From Cymbidium sinense (lineage: Eukaryota > Streptophyta > Magnoliopsida > Asparagales > Orchidaceae), in contig CM038214.1 of the NCBI GenBank assembly GCA_021442155.1, positions 310,589,001 to 310,653,000 of the forward strand: a stretch of 64,000 nucleotides of DNA, given 5' to 3'. Below, in pieces: positions 12,241-23,179 of this stretch; position 1 is the stretch's first letter; each line of letters opens with the position of its first letter. The notes beneath the pieces are model-generated. The model made no database searches. It had not been told where the DNA came from and saw nothing but the letters and a program-made list of their open reading frames with translations. The translations under genes were made by a program, and so were the position numbers.

Positions 12241-13790
12241 AAGTTAATGTATGGACCCTGGTGCATGTACCTTGAGAAGGGCTATTAGCCTTAACCTACC
12301 TGGGTTTACAAATCCAAAGGGATAGTCTCAGTGGGTGGCTAGAGCACTATGGGTGCCTTTAGGTGCAGCATGTGCTAGGAAGAAGGTGTAGCGACTTACA
12401 TCTTAAAGAGGAGCAAACTAGGGTGACTGTTAGATGCACACAAATTGAACCTAACCTGGGCATTTGAGTGAATGTCTTTGGGGACTTATGTCAACTCAAA
12501 GTAGTGAATTAATTTTATCTTAATTTCATGTGATTTGATATGGTTTATTTAGTTTAGTTTAATTTCAAATTGAGGGCATATCCAGATGTGAGCTCGATCA
12601 AATTTGATCGATTTAATTTATGGACCATGTGTTGCGATAGACCCACTAAGAAGCTATATCGGACTTTTTGAATTTACAAATCCAAATGGATAGTCTACTG
12701 GCCATGGGGTAGAGCTAGCCAACTGAAGGGGTTTCCTTTGATGTGATGCTAGGAAGAAGGTGTGGACTTACATCTTCAAAAGCGGGGAACAACAATGGGT
12801 GACTATTGGTAGCACAACAAATCAAATCGACTTAGGGACTTGAGTGAATGTGCTAGACTTATATCAACTCAAGAGTCAGTGATCTTAGGGAGTTTTGACA
12901 CTACACTAGATAAGAAAAATACATAAGGTGTTCTAATCCTCAAGTGAATATATATTTTCTTTATATGTTTGCATGGACCTATTGTGTGTGAGGGACCACG
13001 AGAAGGCTATGTGTGACCTATCTCAATTTACTAGACCAAGGAGAATCTACAATATGGATTCTCCAACCATGGTGGTTATTGGAAAGGAAAGCTCCAAGAT
13101 AGTAGCAAGTGTCTAAATGGGGTGCATATGATGTGATCCAAATATAGTGCCCACAAGGAGGTGCTAGCATTATTTTAAGCTCTAAAGAAAGCTTATAGGT
13201 GTCGGTGCCAACAAGGAGAAAGCATAGCATACTTTCCATGTGAGTGTATTTTAAGGTGGAGAACTAACCAAACCGGTATCCATTAGCATGAGTGGTGATG
13301 GTGAGAACAACCTAAGGTGATCGTGACCAATGATCAATCTAGAAAGAAATCATGTAGGCTTACAACTTTCCAAGAGAAACTGATCATCGAGATAATTGTC
13401 GTCGATGGGATAAATGTTAGCGAGAGTGACTACTGAGGATCATAGAAAAGACTGGACTTGAAGTGTGAGGAAATAAGGCACTAGGGGACTTATCCTAAAC
13501 CTTAAATATACAAAATCTAGTCAGTGTAAGAAGGCTAATCCAAGAAGAAAGCATAGCATCACATCCTTAAACAAAGCCAACATGAGGTAGCTTACGGCCT
13601 TGATACTAAACTAAGGGCACTTCTGTCTGTAGTGGCCAAGTAAGGATGGAAAGTGTGCAGACTTACATCCTTGAAAGCAAAGACCACTTGGGTGACACAC
13701 TAGCAAGGTAGTATGTTAGCCCAACCTAGGTAGCTATTGAATGAGTGTCATTGGGGTGTTATCTCAACTTCAGTAGCCAAGACAAATGAT
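12240..13790 (-). repeat. Tandem repeat family 2 (about 365 bp) in element 3' region
   Basis: Units open with TATGGACC, followed by GAGAAGGCTAT and TTTACAAATCCAAAGGGATAG. A common GGAAGAAGGTGT, GACTTACATCTT and GGGTGAC string follows. Unit starts are visible at 12247, 12618 and 12977. The ACTTACATC anchor recurs at 12394, 12763 and 13657, so the third and fourth units are more diverged. Copy B keeps only one partial unit, losing about 1.45 kb. No open frame is shared among units. Confidence 0.7.
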
Positions 13791-13977
13791 ATGTGTTTTT
13801 TTATATGTTTGTGTAGTTTGTTTTGTGTTGTATCGATGAAAGATAGGATGCCACTCGAGTTCCTTACATCGACCCTAAACACATCATGGTGGATTCATAA
13901 ATAAGAATACTTTCAACATGAAAGACATTGAATTCAAAATGGAATTTTCATTGATGATAATAATTTTCAATCATGAT

Positions 13978-14960
13978 TTATAATATTTTTTTTAAGTAGA
14001 GACCATTGATTGGAAGCATTGGGCACTCTCCCTTACGATTAATAAGATGATAAGATCCTCCTTGGTAGGCCTTCTCTATGGTAAAAGGTCCTTCCCAAGT
14101 GGGTTCAAACTTGTCTCCCATCTTATGATGGGAAACAATCAGTCTCCTTAGAACTAAAATAAGCTCTCCTACTTGAAAAGATATAAGATGAACCAACTTC
14201 TTTTGAGCTTGAATCATTTTAACTTTATATACCTCAAGGTTTTGGCATGCCCGTAGGCGTCTCTCCTCCAAACTTTGAGCTCTTCTAACCACAACTTAGC
14301 TTTCTTTTTATGATCTTACCCACTATGTTAGTGATGGGTGTTGGATTTAATGGTAGAATGGCTTTGACCCATATTAAGGAGAAAGGAGTAGAGGTTGGAG
14401 TTCTATATGTGGTATGGTAGGCCCATAAGGCTTTCATGCCACTATAAACTTTTGTTATTGAGTGTCTTTGTATTTGGATGAGAGTTTTTTATTAAGGCTT
14501 AAGCCATTTTCCCTCAAGTAGTTGATGGTAGAATATCTTCAATCAATGTTGTTTCTTCGAGCAAAGTTGTTGATCTCGCTGCTCTTGAATGCAATACCAT
14601 TATTAGATATAATTCATGGCACTCCAAACCTATATGATAGTTCTAAAAATTAGAGCACTTGTTGAGCTGTGACTTCTCTCAGTGAAATCACCTACACCCA
14701 TTTGGAAAAGCACTCAATAGCGGCAAGATGAATGACCCTTGGAAGAAGAGGATTAATCATACCAACCCTTGTACCCCAACACTCGAATGGCCATGAGGCC
14801 AATGTAGGATGTAGAATGTTTAGTGGTTGGTGTAAGACCACACAGTGTATTTGACATTGGTGGCATCTCCTAGCCGTATCGATGCAATCTTTGATCATCG
14901 TTGGCTAGTAGTATCCTAGTCTCTTGATCTTAGCTTTCATCTTTGGACTGAATTTGTTGG
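13978..14960 (-). pseudogene. Ty3/gypsy integrase, copy A (inactivated)
   Basis: C-terminal part (14292 to 13978): VGELILVLRRLIVSHHKMGD, then KFEPTWEGPFTIEKAYQGG and YLKKIL, the chromatin-binding end typical of gypsy integrases. N-terminal part (14898 to 14692): CHQCQIHCV is the second half of the HHCC zinc finger, then LHP, WPFECWG and CFSKWV of the core. The usual Asp after WGM is Arg here (WGTRVG). The second catalytic Asp of the TDN motif reads IISNNG, near 14620. Both catalytic acids are therefore lost. Several frame breaks separate the pieces, so no functional enzyme is encoded. Confidence 0.85.
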
Positions 14961-15479
14961 CTCCACATAATCCTAAATGTACCTTGATCATGATCTTATG
15001 GGCTTCGTGCTTGTCTAAACAACATAACCACATATGATCAAAAGATCGATGAAAGAAGACACCATCCACAAGAGCATAGGAAAGTTCTCTCTACTTCATC
15101 TAATGGGCTTGGGACTTCTCTTGAGGTAGTTTGCCTTTATTTAGGTAATCCATGAATGGTTTCCTCTAATCTAACTCCTCATCCTTCTTGGCAATAGCAA
15201 CCTCCCCTTAAAGAGTGTACTTTTTGATGAGTTCAATATCAATAAGGGATAAGACTTGTCTATTTTGGACCTTTATTGATATGGACTCATCCTCCGACAT
15301 GCCAACTCCTTGGCAAAGCTAAAGCATATGTTATGGCATTCTCTCCTTGAGGAATCTTATAAATGGTAACCTCTAAGATTTGGGCCAACTCCATGGTGTA
15401 CTTGGGGTAGTGATGGAGCTTGGGCTTTATAACCTTATAAGACCCAGCGATTTGGTTGATAACTAGCTGAGAATCCCAA

Positions 15480-15840
15480 GATATTGATGTTATGGATGCT
15501 TAGAGTAATGGCTAACTCTGACCGACAATCAAAGCCTCATATTTGGCTTCATTGTTGCAATTATTGAGACAAATGATATAAGAATCTTATCACATTGATG
15601 GAGTTAAGAGAACTATTCTACCTCTGCCTTTCTGGAATAATTATTATGGTTCTTCTCCTCTTTGAAGAAGCCTCACCATCAAAGTACATCTCCCAGTGGT
15701 GAATACAAGTATCCCCTAAGTTCATGATTTTTTTATCATGGAGATCATCACTAGGAAGAGAGTGAAGTTGTGCTAAGAAATTGCTAGCGCTTATACTTTC
15801 ACTACAGAGGTACAAGGTAATGTCAAACTAGAGGATCATG
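15480..15840 (-). pseudogene. Retrotransposon RNase H fragment, copy A
   Basis: WEMYFDGEASSKRR on the minus strand, around 15640-15690, matches the first active-site region (W-x-x-Y/F-x-D-G) of plant gypsy RNase H. It lies between RT and integrase as expected. Downstream translation breaks quickly (EAYPLVLSLHN-type residues not recoverable). In the complete enzyme this domain removes the RNA strand during reverse transcription. Confidence 0.65.
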
Positions 15841-16089
15841 GACCATCGTCTTAGCTCAGATAGTCCATGTCATGAGATATTATAGTGGATTGATCCTAGA
15901 GATTAAGTTTACCTTATGAGGAAGCATGTAGTGTTGTAGCTTTTAGGATGCAAAGATTAAAGCTAGGCAATGCTTCTTAATTTATGGATAATTAGCCTTA
16001 GTAGGGATTAGACAAAGGCTGAGGTAGTAGGGTGCATTTTCCTTCCCTTCATCATTGGCAGGCCAACAAAGCACAAAGTAGTCATCTAA

Positions 16090-16960
16090 CACACGATTAA
16101 AAAATATGAGTAGCTTGGGATAGGGTAGCTAGAACCAGCATCATCAGGTAATGCTTGATGTCTTCAAATGCATGCTCACACTTGTCATCCCACTTGAACT
16201 TGGCATCCTTTTTGACAAGTGCTGAGAATGGCTGACATCTTCCTGATAGGTTGGATATAAAGCATCTTAGATGCTCCAACCACCCTTAGAATGATCTGAG
16301 TTGAGTTAAACTTTTAGGGGCTGGCATTTCTAATATTGCCTTGATCTTCTCTGGATCAATTTTGATTCCCTGTGTGGAAAACCCAACAAATTTCTGAAGC
16401 TACTGAAGCACACTTTAGATTCATTTTGAGGTTAAATCTTAACTTAAAACTACTCTCAAGTCAAAGAGGTGGTCTTCCTTTTCTCTACTTTTGATCATGA
16501 GATCATCAACATACTCAAATTGATGATGAATGAGTTAATTGAAGATTCGATTCATAGCACAAGTATGTAGCATCACATTTTATAAGGTGAAAGGCATGAC
16601 CTTATAGTAATAGATTTTGATCAGGGTTCTAAAAGTAGTGTTTCTTCATCTTAGGGCCATCTTTATTTGGTTATATCGGATGAGCCATCCATGAAAGAAG
16701 ACTACATGAGATGAGGCAATGTCCACCATCAGCTTTGGGATTGGTAGTGGAAATTCATCTTTTGGATATGCCTTATTTAAATTTTTAAAATCGAAGCATA
16801 TGTGAATTTGGCCATTCTTTTTTTTAACTAGACAATGCTAGCTAACCAAGTAGGGTATTTATCTTCCCAGATGAAGCCGCATCAATTAGTTTCTTGACTT
16901 CATAAATGACTTATTCTATGTCTAATGTCGTAGGAGCTTGCTTGATAGGGTTAGCGGTAG
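16090..16960 (-). pseudogene. Retrotransposon reverse transcriptase, copy A
   Basis: The catalytic YVDD motif is intact at 16513-16502, within EYVDDLMIKS. Further along the minus strand come GIKIDPEKIKAI and, at 16279-16097, LRCFISNLSGRCQPFSALVK and KFKWDDKCEHAFEDIKHYL. That is the connection region leading to RNase H in plant gypsy pol. The upstream fingers are recognisable only in pieces (near 16840-16690). Multiple stops, such as W to stop, break the frame. Copy B has YVND at the same place. Confidence 0.85.
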
Positions 16961-17985
16961 GCTCTATTCTAGTTTATGGACTTTACATTAGAGCCAATCA
17001 GCATCTCTTCATAACTCCATGCAATGCTCCTTAAACTTCGGTCAATAGCTAACTAAGTTATTGGTTTCAATTTCATTCTAAAGCGTGTGTATGCATGGAT
17101 CTTCTTGATTCTAAGTTGATTTCTTTGAGCTCGTCAATGGTTAACTTAATCTCATCTTAAAAATCTGGCGGTGCATCTTTGACTTCAAATCATCTAGATC
17201 ATCTGATGTTTCTAAGCATAACTCCTCATATTAGTTAATGTGATTAGAAAAGAACTATCTCAATTCCAATGATTGGTGATGACTAAGTAGTAAGCATCAT
17301 CATCGGTGGACCCACTTGTATGAATCTAGTCGTCTTGATTGAGAGAGCTTTTGCATTTATTCTTCCATATTCTTTCGAAGTAGTCTGACCTGTGCTTTGA
17401 CCAAGTATGTGGGATTAACCATATCTTTGCTAAATTATGAACACAAGGCAAGTACCAATCAAAAGTTAATTCTATTAAATCTTTATATGAATCATCCTCA
17501 AGTTCTACATCAACTTCTTGACTTGAGGATGATGCTCCCAAAAAGGACCTCTAAGTCTTCACACCATGACTTAGGGGCTTCCTTAACTTATAAACCAAAA
17601 CTTTTTTGAGAGAAAAGTGGGGTTAGAGCTAAGGTTCCCAACTGATGTCTAACTGTTTCACATATAGACTTGGATACACTTATGCTTTGCTTTGGAGCTC
17701 GATCTTCATTACTATCTAGCTCAAGTGTCACCTCTAAGGGAATCTACTGTTGAGAAAAGCTGGCTAGTGTGCTAACCATATAAGACTCATCCTATGAACT
17801 AGATTCTAAGTCTATATGGATAACAGGTGTACTCTTGGTAACTAGGATGTATCTTCTATTAGGTGGCCAATAAAGGTTTTCCACCCCAGGGCCTCACGAT
17901 TGACCTCTTCCTCTACATGGTGGAATTGTCATCCTACCCATATGTTCAAATGATGAACAATGGGTGGAATTTAATGTCAGCTCCA
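16960..17985 (-). other. Pol linker between protease and RT, copy A
   Basis: Minus-strand pieces are acidic and serine-rich (SSSSQEVDVELEDDS near 17540) and include VENLYWPPNRR near 17870. It lies where plant Tat-like pol has a long poorly conserved linker. No catalytic motif is recognised. Plus-strand frames at 17397-17609 and 17863-18090 are shadows. Confidence 0.5.
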
Positions 17986-18075
17986 CTTCCTCCTCCAAGT
18001 CTATTTGCTACCTTTTTCTTTTCTTTTCTCTTTCCTTTTCTCTTTCTTTTCTTTTCTTTTATTTTTAAACTTTTA
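17985..18075 (-). repeat. Polypurine (Lys/Glu-coding) tract, copy A
   Basis: A pyrimidine run on the plus strand (TTTTCTTTTCTTTTCTCTTT and so on). On the minus strand it is AAAGA/GAAAAG repeats that would encode a Lys/Glu/Arg-rich tract, immediately after the protease C-half. Copy B has a longer T-rich version at 45565-45655. Confidence 0.65.
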
Positions 18076-18109
18076 AGTTTGCGAGAATAGACTTATTGAT
18101 TTTGAGAGT

Positions 18110-18390
18110 AGTAAGCATCATCATATATATCTTGACCATGACTAAATGACATGAGATCTCCTTTGACACAGTAGACGATCCCACCTCTCATGAACTTTAT
18201 ACACTGAAGTAGAGAGGATGGAACTATGTTGTTCTTATGTATCCATGGTCTCCTAAGCAAAGTGTTGAAAGATGTATCAGAGTCTTTAATGCAAAACTTG
18301 GCTTCGGTCTTCTAATCATCTATATGCAAGGGCTACACTATGGAGCTAAAGCCTTTGACCTCACTTTTAGAGTGGATTCAATCTTCTCAT
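18110..18390 (-). pseudogene. Retrotransposon aspartic protease, C-terminal half, copy A
   Basis: Minus-strand reading gives IKDSDTSFNTLLRRPWIHKN, then IVPSSLLQCIKFMRGGI. This is the conserved end of plant gypsy protease (SFN-LLGRPWIH ... PSSLHQ-KF). The usual LLGRPW is LLRRPW. Upstream, DDWKT in copy B is DD-stop-KT here (TGG to TAG). The N-terminal half with the DTG active site is missing in copy A: sequence changes abruptly to the nested insertion near 18390. The matching N-half survives at 52595-52930 beside copy B. Confidence 0.8.
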
Positions 18391-18479
18391 CTTAGACTTA
18401 GGTCTTCTAGACACAGACTTTCTAGTCATAAGACACTTCTAACAATTCGGTAAAACTTAACTAGCTAAAGACTTAAAAG

Positions 18480-20640
18480 GGTTAACCATAGGATTAGGTT
18501 ATGCCTTAGGGATTAGGATAATCCACTACCTACAACCCAAATCCAATCCATGTTCACCTTCTCAAACCAAACCTCAAGTTCAATTCAAACATCAAATTCA
18601 AATCCAAATCCAAGCCCAAATTCTAAAACCAAATGATTGAAGCCCATGATCAAATCAAAGTTGAAACCCTTCCTATGTCATATGACCTATCCCATGGACT
18701 TAGCCAAATCTTAATCCAAATCAATGTAAATCAATTTATATCTTCAATCATCTTCTAAATGTAAATCAAATCTACATTCAAATGATCAAAACTAAATTAA
18801 ACTAAATCAAATTAAATCAAAACTTCCTAAACCATATAACTATCCATGGACTTAGCCAAATGTTAATCCAAATCAATTCAAACTCATTGATTTTCTCATA
18901 AATCAATCATATTTTCAATCATCTTCACAAATTTAAATGAAATATACATTTAAATCATCAAAACTAAATCAAACCAAATCAAAATATAAACCAACCCATG
19001 ACCTCCATGGACTTAGCCAAATTCCTTCATTCCAAAACCCAAATTCAATTGATTTTCTCATGAATCATACCTTCAATCATATTCACAAATATAAATGAAA
19101 TCTACAATCATCAAGCCAAACCAAAATAAACCCAAGTCAAAACCAACTTAACCCTTGAAATGTTCAAATGAACCAAAATTGATTTGAACCCAAACCAATT
19201 GCAATTGAATTTATATATCAATCCCAAATCCATATATAAACTCAACTCAAACTCAACAAAATCAAACCAACTAAACCCAATTGGTCCACTTGACCCAAAG
19301 TGGCCAATTTGACCTATTTGAGCCAAGTTCTAATCTACCCAAATTGGATTGAACCAAGCCCATCAAAACCTCCCATCATGATTGTTGATCACCCTAGGTT
19401 ATTAGGTCAAACCAAGTCAACTTGGTCATTTGACCAAGTCAACCCCTTAAACCATATGAACCCAAATTGCAACTTAAGCCAAATCCTTGAAACCAATGAT
19501 TCATACCAAATCAAAATCAATATTTGAATATGACTTGACCTTCAATTGAGTCAAAACCCAATTGGCCTCTTGACCCAAGTTGACCCAAATTGACCTAAAA
19601 GATGAAAATTGGGTCAAATCAAAATATAAACCAAATTGATTGCAACCAATGGCTCAAGTTCATTCAAATTGATTGTTGAACTTGACCAAAGCCATGATTG
19701 GACCAATTGAACCAATTGACTACTTAGCCCAAATTGACCTAATGGTTCAAGTTGGCCAAATAAAACCAAATCCAAATTAATTGAAACAAACTACAATAAT
19801 CTTTTGGTCAACTAAACCCAAAACACCCAAGCCAATTTGTTGGTCAAATTGGTCAACTTAACCCATTTGACCAAATGAATTCAAATGAGCCAAAATCAAA
19901 TCTAAGCTAAACTAAACCAAACCAATTGAACCAAAACATCCCAAATCATCATATGAACTTGACCCAACCCTTGGTTTGACCCAATTTGACCAATTGGTAA
20001 ACTTGTAACTTTGACTTAAATGAGTCAAATTAAGCCAAACAACCAAATTCAATTTGAAATTTGGGCTAACCACTTTTGGCTCATTTCAAATCTGCCCAAA
20101 TCAAATACAATGCTAAATGATCATTCTACCCTTGGGTCAAGGGCATCACATGAGAAAAATCACCCTATCAGTGGTCATTTACATTCCTTTGCCACTTTGT
20201 ACTCTCCTAATGGTAGCACCTTGGAAACTGACCCAAGGGGTGGTTGGGTCATGACCCATGGGAGGTGAAATCACCTCACCCTCCCCATTAGCATTTGAAA
20301 CCCATAGGACACCCATGATTCCTCCTTGGTAGCCACCTCACACCTTCAACCAACCAGCCAACTCACCTCCTCTCCACCACCCACGACTCCACGAGATGGT
20401 TGAGAAGAAAACCAAACTGATCCCACCATTCAATCAAGTGATGGGGTATACACCCCTCATTTCCACTGAAACACACACAAAAATCATTCCTTAGAGCCCT
20501 AGCTATCCAAGATGAGTTGCTAGAGCCATTCCCTGAGCTCTCATGCTCATTCTTCGATCAAAAAATTCCATTCTCGTCCATCCCAAAATATGACACTCCA
20601 TTTCTAACCTAACTTTTCCATTTCTCTATCAAACTCAAAT
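18480..20640. repeat. CAAAT/TTGACC-rich low-complexity tract, copy A
   Basis: Degenerate words such as AACCAAATC, CCAAATTGACC, TTGACCCAAATTGACC and CAACTTGGTCATTTGACC fill about 2 kb on the plus strand, with strong A/C bias. Translations are Asn/Gln/Lys-rich on one strand and Phe/Trp/Gly-rich on the other and are not gene-like. The tract ends near 20200-20640 in a more balanced stretch (ACCTCACCCTCCC, CTCATTTCCACT) of unknown role. Copy B equivalent: 46100-48180. Confidence 0.7.
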
Positions 20641-21060
20641 TAACTTTGTACACCTTAGTCTCATCGAGAAAGAATGAATCATCTCCCAAGCTTCACGAGC
20701 ATCAGGTGGGACTTTAATCAAAGAGCTCTAAATCATTAGTTCATGGCCTTACGGGAACATCAAGGGATCCAATTCTTGGTCAACAGGCTTTTATCTCTCT
20801 AGATGAAGCTTCCTCAATTTGAGCCAGTCTTGAGCTCCGATGAGGTATGCTTCCAAAACTGATCCTTAGGAAACCAAGGGTTGGAGCTTTTTGAAGAAAA
20901 CTTTCATCTCATGTGATCTTAACAGTTGGATCCTCTCCAATTGATGTCGTGAAGGTGCAGGATCCTTCTGGAGTTGATCGAGTTTGTAGCTTCGGATCAA
21001 GTGAGCAATGGTGCGGACTCCATTCTCCCTCACTTCATGTGGCGTTAGATCACACACCAT
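20640..21060 (-). pseudogene. Gag-like retroelement coding remnant, copy A
   Basis: Minus-strand segments conserved with copy B read VRTIAHLIRSYKLDQLQ and LERIQLLRSHEMKVFFKKLQ, then YLIGAQDWLKLRKLHLE and PPDAREAWEMIHSF. The EAWEM-type phrase recalls the gag-like N-terminal part of copia-class polyproteins, but this is a resemblance only. Frameshifts and stops break it in both copies. It belongs to the nested insertion and not to the gypsy element, because it lies between the two protease halves. Confidence 0.4.
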
Positions 21061-23061
21061 ATGTTACGCGGTGATCGAATGACGTGATTAGATGGATATC
21101 GATATGATTTAATCCTATTAAGCTATGGGATTAATGGTATCAATCTTAGATCATCGTGACGAAAGCACGTCCACCACCTCCATGTAGGTACTGAGTCGGA
21201 TAAGTTTTAAGTAGCCAATCTTGTGCCCATGAAAGCATGCCATTAGCACGCTTGTGGCATAGGATTAGGCTTTAATTACTTAATTTTTTTTAATGGCTGA
21301 AACTTCTAAAATCATAAAAATCATAGAAATAAAAATAATACAAATAAATACTCATTTTAAAGGTATTTCAGAGAAGAATTAATTAAAATGATCTTAACTA
21401 ATTTTGAATAGTAGGTTTAATTAAGTTTAATTGCAAAATTTATTACTTAATTACTTAGCAATTAATCCCAATTTTTATGTGATAATTTAATGGGATGACC
21501 TCTCCCATGATTTTCTTGGGATTTATTGCTCACTTAATTAAGAAAATTGACTAATTAAACTTTAACTACTCTTTTAAGTTAATTAATGATTAATTAATCC
21601 CATGAATAGTAATAAATTGGTTAATTAAGTTTATTAATCATTGTTCAATGTAAGTGAACTAAGGAATAGGGTTGGGACCCCTTTCCCTAGTTCATTCATC
21701 ATTTTTTAAAAATAATTTGAGATTTAATTAATTAATTAAATCACTTAATCAAATTGAAATCATAATCACATGAGACCTTAATTAATTAAATCATGGGGTA
21801 GATCTTTAGGTGTTTTAATAACCTAAAGGAGTTTAATGAAATTATGGTTAGTCCACATGTGTGGAAAACCATAAGAGTAATTAATTAAGTCCCTTAATCT
21901 AATTAACTATTCATGAGCCAATTGCATTAGGCCCCTTTTATTTCTAGGATCATTTCAAGTTTATTTTCCATGCATATCATGTTGGCTCATAATTATTTAG
22001 TTAATTACTTTAAGGTGACATAGGTAAGGGTAATAAATTCATCTAATTAAAGGTTCAACTTAATTAACCCATAAAATTAATTAATTACATTTCCTTAAAT
22101 TAAATCAAATCACTGTGGGAATGGGTTTAAAACAACAAGTGATGATTTCTCTTCTCCTCTTTAAATCAAATCAAATCAAAACTTAATTAATAAAGAAGCT
22201 TTGGTTTGCTTTAAATAATCTTATTTGATTTGTTTATCCTTAAGAACTAGTTTGGTTGAATGAATCACATGCTCATATTTGATTGTCTCTTTCCAATCAT
22301 GTTAAATTTGGTATGTCATTTGAATTCATGCATCCATCTTTTCAAAATCAAGTAAAATAAAATGGATTTCTTTTATGTAAGCTTGCATGTGTTGATTTAA
22401 TATATGCGTGGCTATTATCACTATTAAATCCAAATGTATTTTCAAAAGCTTATAAATGAATAATAATATGTGTTATGATGCTAGTTATAAATACATAAAA
22501 AAACATGTGCTTATAGCTTAAGTGTATGAATGTTGAGTTCTGTTTCGTCTATTCAATTATTGATTTATATAAGATTGAATGGTAATGGGTATATTCACGG
22601 ACATCCCAGGAACATGAGGCTTTAGCTAGCCCCATGGAAGCATTTTATTACTTCACTTCCATGTTTAACAATGGCACATACCCATTTGATTTCATTCTTA
22701 TGTATTTCAACATTAGAATTTGGAAAAAGCTTTAATTCATATATATAAATTATTCAATTAAAAAAAATACAATCTTTGCATGGTTTTCTTTCCCTCTTTT
22801 ATGTATACATGCATGTGTGTCTAAGAAAAGCAAGTTTATAGCATGGACATCCCAAAAATACAAGGCCTTAGTTAGCCCCAAGGAGGTCATTTGATTACCT
22901 CACTTCCTTGGTTTAACAATGACACATACTTACTGCCTCTTTGTGCATGTATATGTATATGTGATTAGTGAATGAAAATCCCATTTTACATTAAAATTGC
23001 ATGCATTCATAATTGACTAAGTGGTTGAATTAATTAGCCATATGATTTAGACTTACTTCTT
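21060..23061. other. AT-rich noncoding part of nested insertion with internal direct repeats
   Basis: Long stretches of AATTAATTAAG-type sequence without open frames. Two diverged direct repeats of the phrase GGACATCCCA, GGCTTTAGCTAGCCCC, TCACTTCC and TTTAACAATG(G/A)CACATAC start at about 22600 and 22845. Copy B lacks about 690 bp corresponding to 22245-22935, which is consistent with deletion between repeats. Confidence 0.6.
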
Positions 23062-23161
23062 NNNNNNNNNNNNNNNNNNNNNNNNNNNNNNNNNNNNNNN
23101 NNNNNNNNNNNNNNNNNNNNNNNNNNNNNNNNNNNNNNNNNNNNNNNNNNNNNNNNNNNNN
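23062..23161. other. Assembly gap (100 N)
   Basis: Exactly 100 N, the conventional size for a gap of unknown length. Left flank is nested-insertion DNA of copy A; right flank is telomere-like array beginning TTTAAAAAAGAAACC. The missing sequence probably includes the remaining nested insertion, the protease N-half and gag. Confidence 0.95.
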
Positions 23162-23179
23162 TTTAAAAAAGAAACCACA

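Larger units (their letters stand above)
10146..23061 (-). mobile_element. Tat-like Ty3/gypsy retrotransposon, copy A (5' part lost in gap)
   Basis: Reading right to left on the minus strand I can follow a nested insertion, protease C-half, a Lys/Glu-rich tract, RT, RNase H, integrase and a long 3' untranslated region with tandem repeats. The order RT-RH-INT is that of Ty3/gypsy. The motif wording (YVDDLMIKS, WEMYFDG, WEGPFTI) and the repeat-bearing 3' region resemble the plant Tat lineage. Copy B has the same arrangement, so the nested insertion predates the duplication. The right end is the assembly gap, and gag is absent. A possible 3' terminus (TGTCATTAGG) begins at about 10161, adjacent to CCTAAA-type array. 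I could not identify a pair of LTRs or a primer-binding site. Every domain has stops or frameshifts. Confidence 0.85.
18390..23061. mobile_element. Nested insertion inside the protease gene, copy A (cut by gap)
   Basis: Sequence between the protease C-half and the gap. It is shared with 45955-49890 in copy B, where the insertion continues to about 52595. It consists of a CAAAT/TTGACC-rich tract (18480-20640), a gag-like broken coding segment (20640-21060) and AT-rich DNA with direct repeats (21060-23061). The class of element is uncertain and I found no terminal repeats. Confidence 0.6.

Noticed and set aside
21131..21145. TGGTATCAATCTTAG as a plus-strand primer-binding site (tRNA-Met type)
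   Set aside because: Coding remnants nearby are on the minus strand, copy B does not conserve the motif, and no LTR ends beside it.
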